DNA from: CANJQH01 sp031368515
GTDB lineage: Bacteria; Chloroflexota; Anaerolineae; J036; Brachytrichaceae
Assembly: GCA_031368515.1 (NCBI GenBank)
Contig: JANMNW010000639.1
Location: 1 to 5,361 of the forward strand
Length of the DNA: 5,361 nt
Reading direction: 5' to 3'
Below are positions 1 through 5,361 of the stretch, piece by piece; position 1 is the first letter of the stretch; each line of letters starts with the position of its first letter. The notes under the pieces were generated by a model. It was not told where the DNA came from. It saw only the letters and a program-made list of their open reading frames with translations, and made no database searches. Position numbers and translations under genes: made by a program.

Positions 1-38
1 GCCGCAACCTTTTGAAGTTCTTCTTTCGTGTCTGGCAT
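1..38 (-). CDS. N-terminus of an unidentified protein, cut by window edge
   Basis: A minus-strand ATG at 38-36 opens a frame running off the left edge, reading MPDTKEELQKVA. Twelve residues are too few to name a product; the visible part is hydrophilic and charged, with no signal peptide. The same frame has a TAA upstream (at about 83-81) and no ATG, GTG or TTG between that stop and 38, so this ATG is the only normal start. No Shine-Dalgarno sequence is visible. A TACAAT hexamer ends 8 nt before the ATG, the same arrangement seen at three other starts here, which is the main reason to believe the gene is real. It follows rimI in the same direction after 69 nt. It does not resemble the TsaD N-terminus, although tsaD would be a plausible neighbour. 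The call as a gene is tentative. Confidence 0.4.
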   Translation of the reverse strand, partial: MPDTKEELQKVA

Positions 39-46
39 GACTATTG

Positions 47-52
47 ATTGTA
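47..52 (-). promoter_or_regulatory. Possible -10 element (TACAAT) close to the start at 38
   Basis: Read on the minus strand, 52-47 is TACAAT, a 5/6 match to TATAAT, with 8 nt between it and the ATG at 38. A transcript starting about 7 nt after the hexamer would have a leader of only a few bases. No convincing -35 box is seen at 16-19 nt spacing. Confidence 0.35.
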
Positions 53-82
53 TTCGGCGGCGCCAAATTTGAGAGTTTCCTT

Positions 83-93
83 ACCTGTCAGGT
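83..93. repeat. Short odd palindrome ACCTGTCAGGT after rimI
   Basis: ACCTG and CAGGT are perfect inverted arms around a single central T, in the gap between rimI and the next reading frame. The loop is too short for a good RNA hairpin unless the inner pairs open, and no T-run follows on either strand, so it is not an intrinsic terminator. It could be a protein binding site or chance. Confidence 0.25.
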
Positions 94-107
94 CGGCGAT
101 GGCGGCG

Positions 108-692
108 TCAACCTAGCGCAGCTTGCAGCGCAGCCAGCTGAGCGGCATAGCGTGCCGACTGCAGATCCAGGATATTCATCAGAAATGCGTCTTCCTGGTT
201 GTCCGAGTAATAGCGCTTGCGCTCGCCAGTGACCACAAATCCATACTTGCGATAGAGCGTTTGCGCCACGATATTGCTCACACGCACTTCCAGCAGCATC
301 GTCGCACAGTTGTCCTGACGCGCTTCGGCCACACAATGAGCCAGCACGCGCTCGCCGATCTTGCGGCCGCGATACTCAGGATGCGCCGCAATGGTGGCCA
401 GATGCGCCTCGTCCAGCACCACCCACATGCAGGCGATGCCGGTAACCACCCGGCTGGATGCTGCGGCAGGCGCGCGCGTCATCCGCAGCACGCGCCGCAA
501 CCAGCCAAGACGCGCAGCCGTCGGCAGGGTCGTGCGCGCCACAAAGTTGCGCGCGCGCGGGTTGCGCTCGATTTCATAGCGCCAGGAGGTCTCCGGCCAC
601 GGCCGCGGAAAAGAGGCTTGATCGATGGCCATGACCGCGCTCAGGTCGTCCAGCGTCATGGGTTCAACGACGGTGCTTGCGCCAGCCTCCAT
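108..692 (-). CDS. rimI: RimI-type N-alpha-acetyltransferase (GNAT family)
   Basis: This 194-residue GNAT enzyme is predicted to transfer acetyl from acetyl-CoA to a protein N-terminal amine; the E. coli namesake modifies ribosomal protein S18. The acetyl-CoA binding segment is at 104-117 (HPEYRGRKIGERVL). The motif LEVRVSN follows at 134-140, and RKRYY (158-162) then E167-D168-A169 form the RimI signature. By alignment from memory with E. coli RimI, E135 and Y147 match its catalytic E103 and Y115, with the same 12-residue spacing. The protein is longer than the usual 150 or so residues, because of an Arg/Ala-rich insertion at about 54-80 and a C-terminal extension after 177. The ATG at 692 begins 1 nt after the tsaB stop, implying translational coupling; its Shine-Dalgarno is weak. 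A second in-frame ATG at 659 (M12) would also give a complete domain. The family is secure, the substrate is inferred. Confidence 0.9.
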   Translation of the reverse strand: MEAGASTVVEPMTLDDLSAVMAIDQASFPRPWPETSWRYEIERNPRARNFVARTTLPTAARLGWLRRVLRMTRAPAAASSRVVTGIACMWVVLDEAHLATIAAHPEYRGRKIGERVLAHCVAEARQDNCATMLLEVRVSNIVAQTLYRKYGFVVTGERKRYYSDNQEDAFLMNILDLQSARYAAQLAALQAALG

Positions 693-693
693 G

Positions 694-1401
694 TCACTCG
701 CGCGGGGCTGGGTCGGGCGGATAGATCGCAGTTAACGTCATCGCGTCATCCACATCGCCTTTTTGCCAGCGCCGATACGCAATCTCCGCCAGATAGCCGG
801 CGCGCCGCAAATTAAGCGGCGCGGGCGCAATCCGGGCGTTGCTGTTGCCTTCCATCAGCCGGATCAGCTCAGCAGGCAAATCGCCGCACACCCAGGTCGG
901 CTCGTAAATGCCATCGCGCAGCTCCTGCCAGGTCTGGATGCGCCATTCGCCGGTTAGCATTTGCGAGCCCATGACATCATACGGACACACCGCCAGCCGG
1001 GCACGGCCAGCTTCCAACACCGCCCAAATCGGCTGCTTGAACTGCGGCTGCGCGTAGGCGATCACGTCAAAGGCATTGACGCCGATGATCGGAATCTCCA
1101 GGGCCACAGCGATGCCCTTGGCGATCGCCAGGCCGCAGCGCACGCCGGTAAACGAACCGGGGCCAACCGCAACGGCCACCGCGCCGAGCGCAGCCGCCTC
1201 CAGCCGCGAGCTGCGCAACAGCTCACGCACTTTGTCGGCGACCATCGCCGTCTCCTGGCGTTCGCACTCCCACGTCATTTCCGCGCGCAGGACCGAGCGA
1301 TCGCGCAGTGCGATGCTGGAGCGGCGCGTGCAGGTGTCGATGGCCAGCAATAGCTCGGACGTGCTCAGCGGCAGCGCGGTTTGACCGGTCGCGACGCTCA
1401 T
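694..1401 (-). CDS. tsaB: tRNA t6A37 biosynthesis protein TsaB
   Basis: TsaB (YeaZ) is the non-catalytic partner of TsaD in the complex that transfers threonylcarbamoyl to A37 of ANN-decoding tRNAs in the cytoplasm. The 235-residue length is normal. The ASKHA-fold N-terminal strand is LLAIDTCTRRSSIAL (18-32). The hallmark AVAVGPGSFTGVRCGLA follows at about 76-92, and the C-terminus ends with the typical LTAIYPPDP. The ATG at 1401-1399 overlaps the tsaE stop as ATGA. It has an AAGGTGG Shine-Dalgarno-like stretch about 10 nt upstream, inside the tsaE tail, so this start is preferred over the upstream extension that reads back to 1554 through tsaE. The order tsaE-tsaB-rimI is a common bacterial arrangement. 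The usual D-A-R motif of the second half appears here as LEAGRAR (129-135), a modest divergence. Confidence 0.95.
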   Translation of the reverse strand: MSVATGQTALPLSTSELLLAIDTCTRRSSIALRDRSVLRAEMTWECERQETAMVADKVRELLRSSRLEAAALGAVAVAVGPGSFTGVRCGLAIAKGIAVALEIPIIGVNAFDVIAYAQPQFKQPIWAVLEAGRARLAVCPYDVMGSQMLTGEWRIQTWQELRDGIYEPTWVCGDLPAELIRLMEGNSNARIAPAPLNLRRAGYLAEIAYRRWQKGDVDDAMTLTAIYPPDPAPRE

Positions 1402-1901
1402 ATGCCAAACGCCACCTTGCGAAATGCAATCATGTTTTTCCAGGTCTCTTCGCTTTTTGTCGAGAACAATATCTGCCGCTTGGTTTCGCTGATGAAGCGA
1501 ATGGCCACCTGCATGGCTTCGGGCGGAATCAACGTGTCTGCATGCTCCGGCCACTCGATCAAAAACACCGCAGGTTCTTCTTCGATCAGCTCGCGCAGCC
1601 CGATGCCATTGATCTGATTGAGCGCTTCAACGCGATACAGATCGACGTGATACAGCACGGCGGCATCGGCCGCGCGCGTGTATTTTTGAATCAGCGTAAA
1701 GGTCGGGCTGCGCAGCGACGTCTGCGCGCCCCAGCCTTCCCCCACGCCGCGCGCAAACGCTGTTTTGCCGGCGCCCAAGCCGCCTTTTAGCGCGATCACC
1801 GCGCGTTCAGGCAGCACCGCGCCCAAGCGCGCGCCCAGGCGCATCGTTTGCTCCTCGCTTGAGCTGGTGGCTTCAAAACTGCGCGGATCGAGAAGTGCCA
1901 T
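1398..1901 (-). CDS. tsaE: tRNA t6A37 biosynthesis ATPase TsaE
   Basis: TsaE (YjeE) is the small P-loop ATPase that drives turnover of the TsaB-TsaD complex in t6A synthesis. The 167-residue protein has Walker A GGLGAGKT at 40-47, the switch-like SPTF at 65-68, the family motif HVDLYR at 85-90, and EWPE at 116-119. Its length is typical. The frame stays open upstream to 2711, but that part lies under the CAP-domain gene and is unlike any TsaE. The ATG at 1901 places the family domain at the expected distance from the N-terminus. No Shine-Dalgarno sequence precedes it; a perfect TATAAT ends 9 nt before the ATG. The stop overlaps the tsaB start by 4 nt, so the two are very probably co-translated. 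A nearer ATG at 1906-1904 is out of frame. Confidence 0.95.
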   Translation of the reverse strand: MALLDPRSFEATSSSEEQTMRLGARLGAVLPERAVIALKGGLGAGKTAFARGVGEGWGAQTSLRSPTFTLIQKYTRAADAAVLYHVDLYRVEALNQINGIGLRELIEEEPAVFLIEWPEHADTLIPPEAMQVAIRFISETKRQILFSTKSEETWKNMIAFRKVAFGI

Positions 1902-1910
1902 CGCATCTGG

Positions 1911-1916
1911 ATTATA
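1911..1916 (-). promoter_or_regulatory. Possible internal -10 box (TATAAT) for tsaE-tsaB-rimI
   Basis: Minus strand 1916-1911 reads TATAAT, a perfect -10 consensus in otherwise GC-rich DNA, placed in the 32-nt gap between the CAP gene stop and the tsaE ATG. There are 9 nt from the hexamer to the ATG, so transcription from it would give a leaderless or nearly leaderless mRNA. No TTGACA-like -35 box lies at 16-19 nt spacing, and no extended TGn is present. It would let the tRNA-modification genes be expressed apart from the envelope genes upstream. Confidence 0.45.
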
Positions 1917-1933
1917 GAAGCAGCGCACCGCGG

Positions 1934-3202
1934 CTAGGAGCGGCGGCGCAGAATCCATACCAGCCCCGCCCCCAGCGCCAATGCCTGTAGCGCTACAAAT
2001 GCCGGCAACACCCATTCCGGCAGGGCGCTCTGATCGCGCGGCGTGAACAGGCTGCGCGCGCGCGGCGCAGGTATGTCGTCGCCTGAAATCACGCTGCTCT
2101 GCCGGCCAGCGCCCGGCTGCGACACGATTTGCGCCACAACCTGCGGGGTCGGCGTGATTGGCGATGGCGTTACAACCGTCGCCAGCACCAGCGCGGGTGT
2201 GGGCGATTCGGCAATCACCAGCCGGTTGACCTGGACCGCGGTCGAAGTCGGCGCGCGTCCGGCGACGCGGCCGGCATCGATGAGCGCCACCGTCGGCACA
2301 GGCGTCTCGGTCGGCTGTGGAGGTTCGGTGGGAATGGCCAGCGTCTCCACCGCGCCCGGTCCGCGCGGCTGGACGGTCACCTTGGCTTTGGGGTCGAGCG
2401 TGATCTGCGCCGTTGACCGGGTGACGCGCCTGGCGGCGTCGCGCAGTTCGACATACAGCGTTTTCACGCCGGCTTTTTTGTCGAACGTAAACGGCAACAG
2501 GCGTTCCCAGCGCTGCCACTCGGCTTTTGCGAAATCGGGCTTGTCGCTGAGGCGCACATCGACCACCGTGCCGACAAACTGCCCGCCGCCGGCCGGCACC
2601 GCTTCTTCCTGGATGAGCAACACGCTCACTTGCGGATCGGTCGTCACGGTCGCGCCATCGTTCAGCGTCACCGGCAGCACATTGGGTTGAGAGGCATAGG
2701 TGATCGTCCAATACGTGCGCACGCCATCGCTGGCGATGCCGATGCCCACTTCTCGAAATCGCGAACTAAGCAGCGGACGCCGTTGACCTTCGTCGCTGAC
2801 AAGAAAGTTCAGCGCATCATCAAAACTGAGCTGCCCGGCGTAGACACTTTCCGACCATGGCCGCGCGCCGCCGCCCCAGCCCGGGTAGCCAGCCGCTTCG
2901 ATGCGCTGGCGGCCCGAAGTGCCGTCCGAACCGATGGAGTCGACAAAGCCTTTGCCGGCCATGTCGTCGCAATGGCGCTGGGCTGCTTGATCGAGGGCAG
3001 GGTTGTAGAACAACGGCGGCACGCCATTTTGGGCGCGCAGCAGATTGATCTTGGCAAGCGCGTCGATCTTGTCCGCTTGCGCGGCGCCCTGTCTGGCCGG
3101 CAGCGCGTGTGCGGCAGTAGCCAGCGGCAGGCTTGCGGCGAAAATCGCGGCCAGAATCAACCAAACCGTGATGCGGAGCCATGAAATCAGTGCGCGCAGC
3201 AT
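1934..3202 (-). CDS. Membrane-anchored CAP/SCP-domain surface protein
   Basis: The 422-residue protein is probably exported. An N-terminal hydrophobic segment (about 10-31) ends near AAHA and suits a signal peptide. A CAP/SCP (YkwD-like) domain covers about 45-178: INLLRAQNGVPPL, then GSDGTSGRQRIEAAGYPG, WSESVYAG and FREVGIGI with TYWTITYA. A beta-sandwich segment follows at about 188-270 (AEWQRW, LPFTF, KTLYVELRDAARRVTRS), similar to Ig/Fn3-like modules of extracellular proteins. Next comes a Pro/Thr-rich stalk (about 280-380), a second hydrophobic helix (about 397-418) and an RRRS tail, giving a C-terminal membrane anchor. Both histidines expected in the CAP cavity appear replaced (S89 and Q140), while E118 is kept. 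The function of bacterial CAP proteins is mostly unknown; a wall or ligand-binding role is a guess. The ATG at 3202 lies 15 nt after the glycosyltransferase stop. Confidence 0.85.
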   Translation of the reverse strand: MLRALISWLRITVWLILAAIFAASLPLATAAHALPARQGAAQADKIDALAKINLLRAQNGVPPLFYNPALDQAAQRHCDDMAGKGFVDSIGSDGTSGRQRIEAAGYPGWGGGARPWSESVYAGQLSFDDALNFLVSDEGQRRPLLSSRFREVGIGIASDGVRTYWTITYASQPNVLPVTLNDGATVTTDPQVSVLLIQEEAVPAGGGQFVGTVVDVRLSDKPDFAKAEWQRWERLLPFTFDKKAGVKTLYVELRDAARRVTRSTAQITLDPKAKVTVQPRGPGAVETLAIPTEPPQPTETPVPTVALIDAGRVAGRAPTSTAVQVNRLVIAESPTPALVLATVVTPSPITPTPQVVAQIVSQPGAGRQSSVISGDDIPAPRARSLFTPRDQSALPEWVLPAFVALQALALGAGLVWILRRRS

Positions 3203-3217
3203 GTGAATGTCTTATCG

Positions 3218-5101
3218 CTAAGGCCGGACGACTTCCACATCGCCCAGCCAAACCGTGTCGCCCCCCTCATCACCGCCGGCGTTTGTCACGCGCAAGCGCA
3301 TACCGGTCGCTGGATCGTACAACCCGGCGAGCACCCGGTAGCGCCCGGCCGGCAAATCTGCCGGCACGACCATGGAGTAGGCGTCGCGCAGAGCGGCGCC
3401 GGGCGTCCAGGTGCGGGTGGGCAGAAGCTCGTTCAGTGTAACTTTGTCTTGTTGAAAGACCAAGGCGCCGCTGGCGTCCAGCACGTGCACAAATGCTTTG
3501 TAATCGCGTGCCGCCTTGTGCTCCGCCCGCCATGAAAGCACGGCATAGAACCAGTCGCCTGCGCTGGCGCGGTCGGACGACCAGGCTGCGCGCAATGTGA
3601 AGGCGTCGCCATTTCCAGTAAGGCGCGCATCGACCGGGCGCAACGGCACGGATTGCATCGGGAGACGGTCGATTTGATACAGCGGCAGCCGAATCTGGCC
3701 AAAGTCGAATTCGCCAAGCTGTCGGCCATTGGCCCACAAGGTGGTCTCCAACTGGCGCTGCGGATCGACTATTAGATCCTGCCACAGCATCAACCGCACG
3801 CGCCTGGGCTGCAATGGATTAAGCGCATCCAGCACAACCTGGTCGCTGTTCAGCAACCCATGCAGGCCTTCCGGAGCGGCGATCAGCGCCGCACGCGCAG
3901 TGGCCGGAAAATAGTAGCGGATGGCGTAGTTGTCACGCGTCATCACCACCGCATCGCCGAGTTGCAGCGCTTCGACAACGTGCCGCGTGGCATCGCGCAC
4001 GTTGTCGCGTTGCTGTGACGGCTCGTTGAAATAGCCGGATAGCGCGGGCAGCCAGGCGCCCAGCATCGCCAGGGCGGAGAGCCCGGGCCAAGCGATTGCG
4101 CCGAGGCGTCCGCGCGCCGCGCCGGCTGTGGCCAGCACGCACAGCGCAGGCACCACATAGATCAGATAGCGAGGATGAAAAACCGAGCGAAAGGGATAGA
4201 CGATGCGCACAGCCACAACCGCCGCCAGCACTGGCAAAAGCGCAACCGCCAGCAACGCCAGCGCCTGACGGCGCCGGCCGGAGAGCAGCGGGCGCAGCAG
4301 GCCGTAGCTCAACGCCGCGCCCAGCAGCGCAAACGCCCAGGCTGGCGCCTCGCGCGGCAGGCTGCCAGCCGCAAGCCAGCGCAGCCACTCGGCCAGCCGC
4401 AAATCGATGGCATTCAGCGGAAACGCAAAGCCGTCGTCATAGGCAAAGCCGCCGCTCGCAAACAGCAGCCAGGGCACCACACTGGCAAGCACCAGCGCCG
4501 CAGAGGCCAGCCAGCGCGGAAGGGCGACCCACGGCAGGCGCGCCAGCAAAGCGACGAGCGCCAGCTGCGCCGGCAGCAAAAAGATCGCGTAGTAGTGCGA
4601 GTGTACGGCCAGCGCCAGGCACACGGCCGAACCCGCCAGCAAGCGCAATCTGGGGCGAGTGCACCAGCGCCACAGCAACAGCGTCGATGCTGTGCACAGC
4701 GCCGCGACTTGCGCATACATGCGCGTCTCCTGCGCATACCAGAGGGCGATCGGGCACAGCGCATAGACAACACCGGCCCACAGCCAGGATGCACTATGCC
4801 CGGTCCCGGCGCGCCGTGCCAGTGCCATGACCAATGCGATTGTGGCGACATCGGCAAACAGCGATGCGAAACGCATGACAAACGCGCTATCGCCAGCAAT
4901 GCGCAGCACGGCATGCAGGAGCCCATAGTAAAGCACCGGACTGCGGTCGCCCGCCGTCACGACAGCCATGTCGGCCAGCGGCAAGCGAGCCAGATGCCAA
5001 GACCAGCCCTCATCAAACCAGATGCTTTGCGCGTCGAGCGTCAGCGCGCGCAGCGCAAAGCCCGCAAACAGAACCAGGATGGCGAAAAGACGTGAGGACA
5101 T
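3218..5101 (-). CDS. GT39/ArnT-like membrane glycosyltransferase with soluble C-terminal domain
   Basis: This 627-residue protein resembles the GT-C (GT39, PMT/ArnT-like) enzymes, which move a sugar from a polyprenyl-phosphate donor to an acceptor on the outer face of the membrane. Residues 1 to about 356 are mostly hydrophobic, with roughly ten membrane segments. Family marks are the acidic pair in the first outer loop (SIWFDEGWSW; D30, E31), YAQETRMYA with Q124 and R127, HSHYY at 167-171, and HPRYL at 309-313. A soluble region follows. Its last 140 residues include RDYKAFVHVLDASG, LPAGRYRVLAGLYDP and a GDVEV ending, and look like a beta domain often found on Chloroflexota GT39 proteins. Donor and acceptor cannot be deduced. 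The ATG at 5101 is chosen; a GTG directly before it (5104) is equally possible. No Shine-Dalgarno is visible. It heads the minus-strand run and is 15 nt from the CAP gene. Confidence 0.88.
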   Translation of the reverse strand: MSSRLFAILVLFAGFALRALTLDAQSIWFDEGWSWHLARLPLADMAVVTAGDRSPVLYYGLLHAVLRIAGDSAFVMRFASLFADVATIALVMALARRAGTGHSASWLWAGVVYALCPIALWYAQETRMYAQVAALCTASTLLLWRWCTRPRLRLLAGSAVCLALAVHSHYYAIFLLPAQLALVALLARLPWVALPRWLASAALVLASVVPWLLFASGGFAYDDGFAFPLNAIDLRLAEWLRWLAAGSLPREAPAWAFALLGAALSYGLLRPLLSGRRRQALALLAVALLPVLAAVVAVRIVYPFRSVFHPRYLIYVVPALCVLATAGAARGRLGAIAWPGLSALAMLGAWLPALSGYFNEPSQQRDNVRDATRHVVEALQLGDAVVMTRDNYAIRYYFPATARAALIAAPEGLHGLLNSDQVVLDALNPLQPRRVRLMLWQDLIVDPQRQLETTLWANGRQLGEFDFGQIRLPLYQIDRLPMQSVPLRPVDARLTGNGDAFTLRAAWSSDRASAGDWFYAVLSWRAEHKAARDYKAFVHVLDASGALVFQQDKVTLNELLPTRTWTPGAALRDAYSMVVPADLPAGRYRVLAGLYDPATGMRLRVTNAGGDEGGDTVWLGDVEVVRP

Positions 5102-5115
5102 CACAACCCGGGGTA

Positions 5116-5121
5116 ATTCTA
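5116..5121 (-). promoter_or_regulatory. Possible -10 element (TAGAAT) for the minus-strand operon
   Basis: Minus strand 5121-5116 reads TAGAAT, a 5/6 match to TATAAT. It ends 11 nt before the GTG at 5104 and 14 nt before the ATG at 5101. No -35-like sequence is evident at standard spacing. A transcript from here would have only a few bases of leader. The hexamer touches the inverted repeat at 5121-5136. Confidence 0.35.
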
Positions 5122-5136
5122 GGGTGCCACCACCCT
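5121..5136. repeat. Inverted repeat AGGGTG-CCAC-CACCCT
   Basis: Perfect 6-bp arms separated by 4 nt lie in the divergent intergenic region, directly upstream of the possible TAGAAT box of the glycosyltransferase operon, sharing one base with it. The position fits an operator. As RNA it could fold as a small hairpin, but no T-run follows on either strand, so it is not an intrinsic terminator. Confidence 0.4.
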
Positions 5137-5160
5137 CCGGCGGTACACGCGCCTGCGATT

Positions 5161-5171
5161 CACATAATGTG
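5161..5171. repeat. Odd palindrome CACATAATGTG in the divergent intergenic region
   Basis: CACAT and ATGTG are perfect inverted arms around one A, 41 nt before the aldolase start. GCGAT occurs once before it (5155-5159) and once overlapping its last base (5171-5175). It could bind a dimeric regulator. The embedded CATAAT (5163-5168) is an alternative -10 box for the aldolase gene. Chance remains possible for an 11-bp site. Confidence 0.3.
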
Positions 5172-5196
5172 CGATGCGCGACGCTGATGGCCGCGC

Positions 5197-5202
5197 TATC
5201 AT
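5197..5202 (+). promoter_or_regulatory. Possible -10 element (TATCAT) for the aldolase-type gene
   Basis: TATCAT is a 5/6 match to TATAAT and ends 9 nt before the ATG at 5212, the same spacing as the TATAAT before tsaE. There is no -35-like box at normal spacing and no Shine-Dalgarno sequence between the hexamer and the start. CATAAT at 5163-5168 is the alternative and would give a leader of about 37 nt. Confidence 0.35.
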
Positions 5203-5211
5203 TCCCTACGC

Positions 5212-5361
5212 ATGCTTTCTAAAGACATCACCCCCACGGACGACGTTCTATTTCAAACCCGCGCAGCCATCGCCGATTTCGGCCGCATGCTCTTCGAACG
5301 CAAACTGACCGACGTCGCTGGCGGCAACATCAGCGTGCGCGTCGGCAATCGCATCTGCATC
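5212..5361 (+). CDS. Class II aldolase/adducin family protein, N-terminal fragment
   Basis: Fifty residues are present before the window ends. The sequence TDVAGGNISVRVGNRICI (33-50), preceded by RAAIADFGRMLFERKL, matches the start of the class II aldolase/adducin fold. In this family the GGN-S turn (here G37-G38-N39-I40-S41) helps bind the substrate phosphate or carboxylate. The zinc-binding histidines lie further on and cannot be seen. Members include L-fuculose-phosphate aldolase, L-ribulose-5-phosphate 4-epimerase and methylthioribulose-1-phosphate dehydratase; this fragment does not decide among them. The ATG at 5212 gives the expected distance to the motif. The gene diverges from the glycosyltransferase with 110 nt between starts, so the two may share regulation. 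Confidence 0.9.
   Translation, partial: MLSKDITPTDDVLFQTRAAIADFGRMLFERKLTDVAGGNISVRVGNRICI

Noticed and set aside
39..107. A terminator after rimI
   Set aside because: The only inverted repeat (83-93) has a one-base centre and no following T-run on the minus strand, so an intrinsic terminator is not supported.
123..815. A plus-strand open frame of 230 codons opposite rimI and the end of tsaB
   Set aside because: The product is His/Arg/Gln-rich without a domain, and it is antisense to two well-supported genes.
1121..1304. Two copies of GCGATCGC (1121-1128 and 1297-1304) in tsaB, like the HIP1 element of cyanobacteria
   Set aside because: Only two copies were noticed in the window and both lie in coding sequence rich in GCG and CGC codons. 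This is too little to call an over-represented motif.
1934..2030. A possible sortase signal at the CAP protein C-terminus (LPEWV before a helix and RRRS)
   Set aside because: The T-G of LPXTG is absent. The helix plus basic tail is enough to explain a plain membrane anchor.
1902..2711. Upstream continuation of the tsaE frame to 2711
   Set aside because: The extra residues are Arg/Ala-rich, lie in another frame under the CAP-domain gene, and are not part of any TsaE. Absence of stops is explained by high GC.
4175..5095. A plus-strand open frame of about 306 codons opposite the glycosyltransferase
   Set aside because: Its product is Gln/Arg/Ala-rich low-complexity sequence with no recognisable domain, as expected from the antisense of a GC-rich Ala/Leu-rich membrane protein gene. 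The minus strand has clear GT39 motifs.
5163..5168. CATAAT as the main -10 box of the aldolase gene
   Set aside because: It is a 5/6 match but lacks a -35 partner and lies inside a palindrome. TATCAT at 5197-5202 fits the spacing seen at the other starts better. It is kept only as an alternative.

Overview
The window is GC-rich chromosomal DNA from a bacterium. The style of its proteins suggests Chloroflexota (Anaerolineae-like). The hints are a GT39 membrane glycosyltransferase ending in a soluble beta-rich tail with a 'DYKAFVHVLD' motif, a CAP-domain surface protein with a Thr/Pro-rich stalk and C-terminal membrane anchor, and a RimI enlarged by a loop. This assignment is inference; no rRNA or other phylogenetic marker is present.

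Layout. Nearly everything lies on the minus strand as one compact run, read right to left: GT39 glycosyltransferase (5101-3218), CAP-domain surface protein (3202-1934), tsaE (1901-1398), tsaB (1401-694) and rimI (692-108). The gaps are 15 nt, 32 nt, a 4-nt ATGA overlap and 1 nt. After a 69-nt gap, a further minus-strand reading frame starts at 38 and leaves the window. At the right edge, across a 110-nt divergent intergenic region, a plus-strand class II aldolase/adducin-type gene starts at 5212 and is cut by the window end.

How the genes fit together. TsaE and TsaB are two components of the bacterial machine that makes the t6A modification at tRNA position 37. RimI, an N-alpha-acetyltransferase, is a frequent genomic companion of the tsa genes. 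The catalytic subunit TsaD and the precursor enzyme TsaC are not in the window. The two upstream genes look like cell-envelope functions and share only the transcriptional direction.

The most interesting signal is at the starts. Four genes that could begin a transcript (reading frame at 38, tsaE, GT39, aldolase) have no visible Shine-Dalgarno sequence. Each instead has a -10-like hexamer (TACAAT, TATAAT, TAGAAT, TATCAT) ending only 8 to 14 nt before the start codon, which suggests leaderless or near-leaderless transcripts. The internal gene tsaB has a Shine-Dalgarno-like AAGGTGG. The divergent intergenic region also holds two small inverted repeats that could be operators. I found no mobile element, CRISPR array, RNA gene or clearly new multi-gene system.
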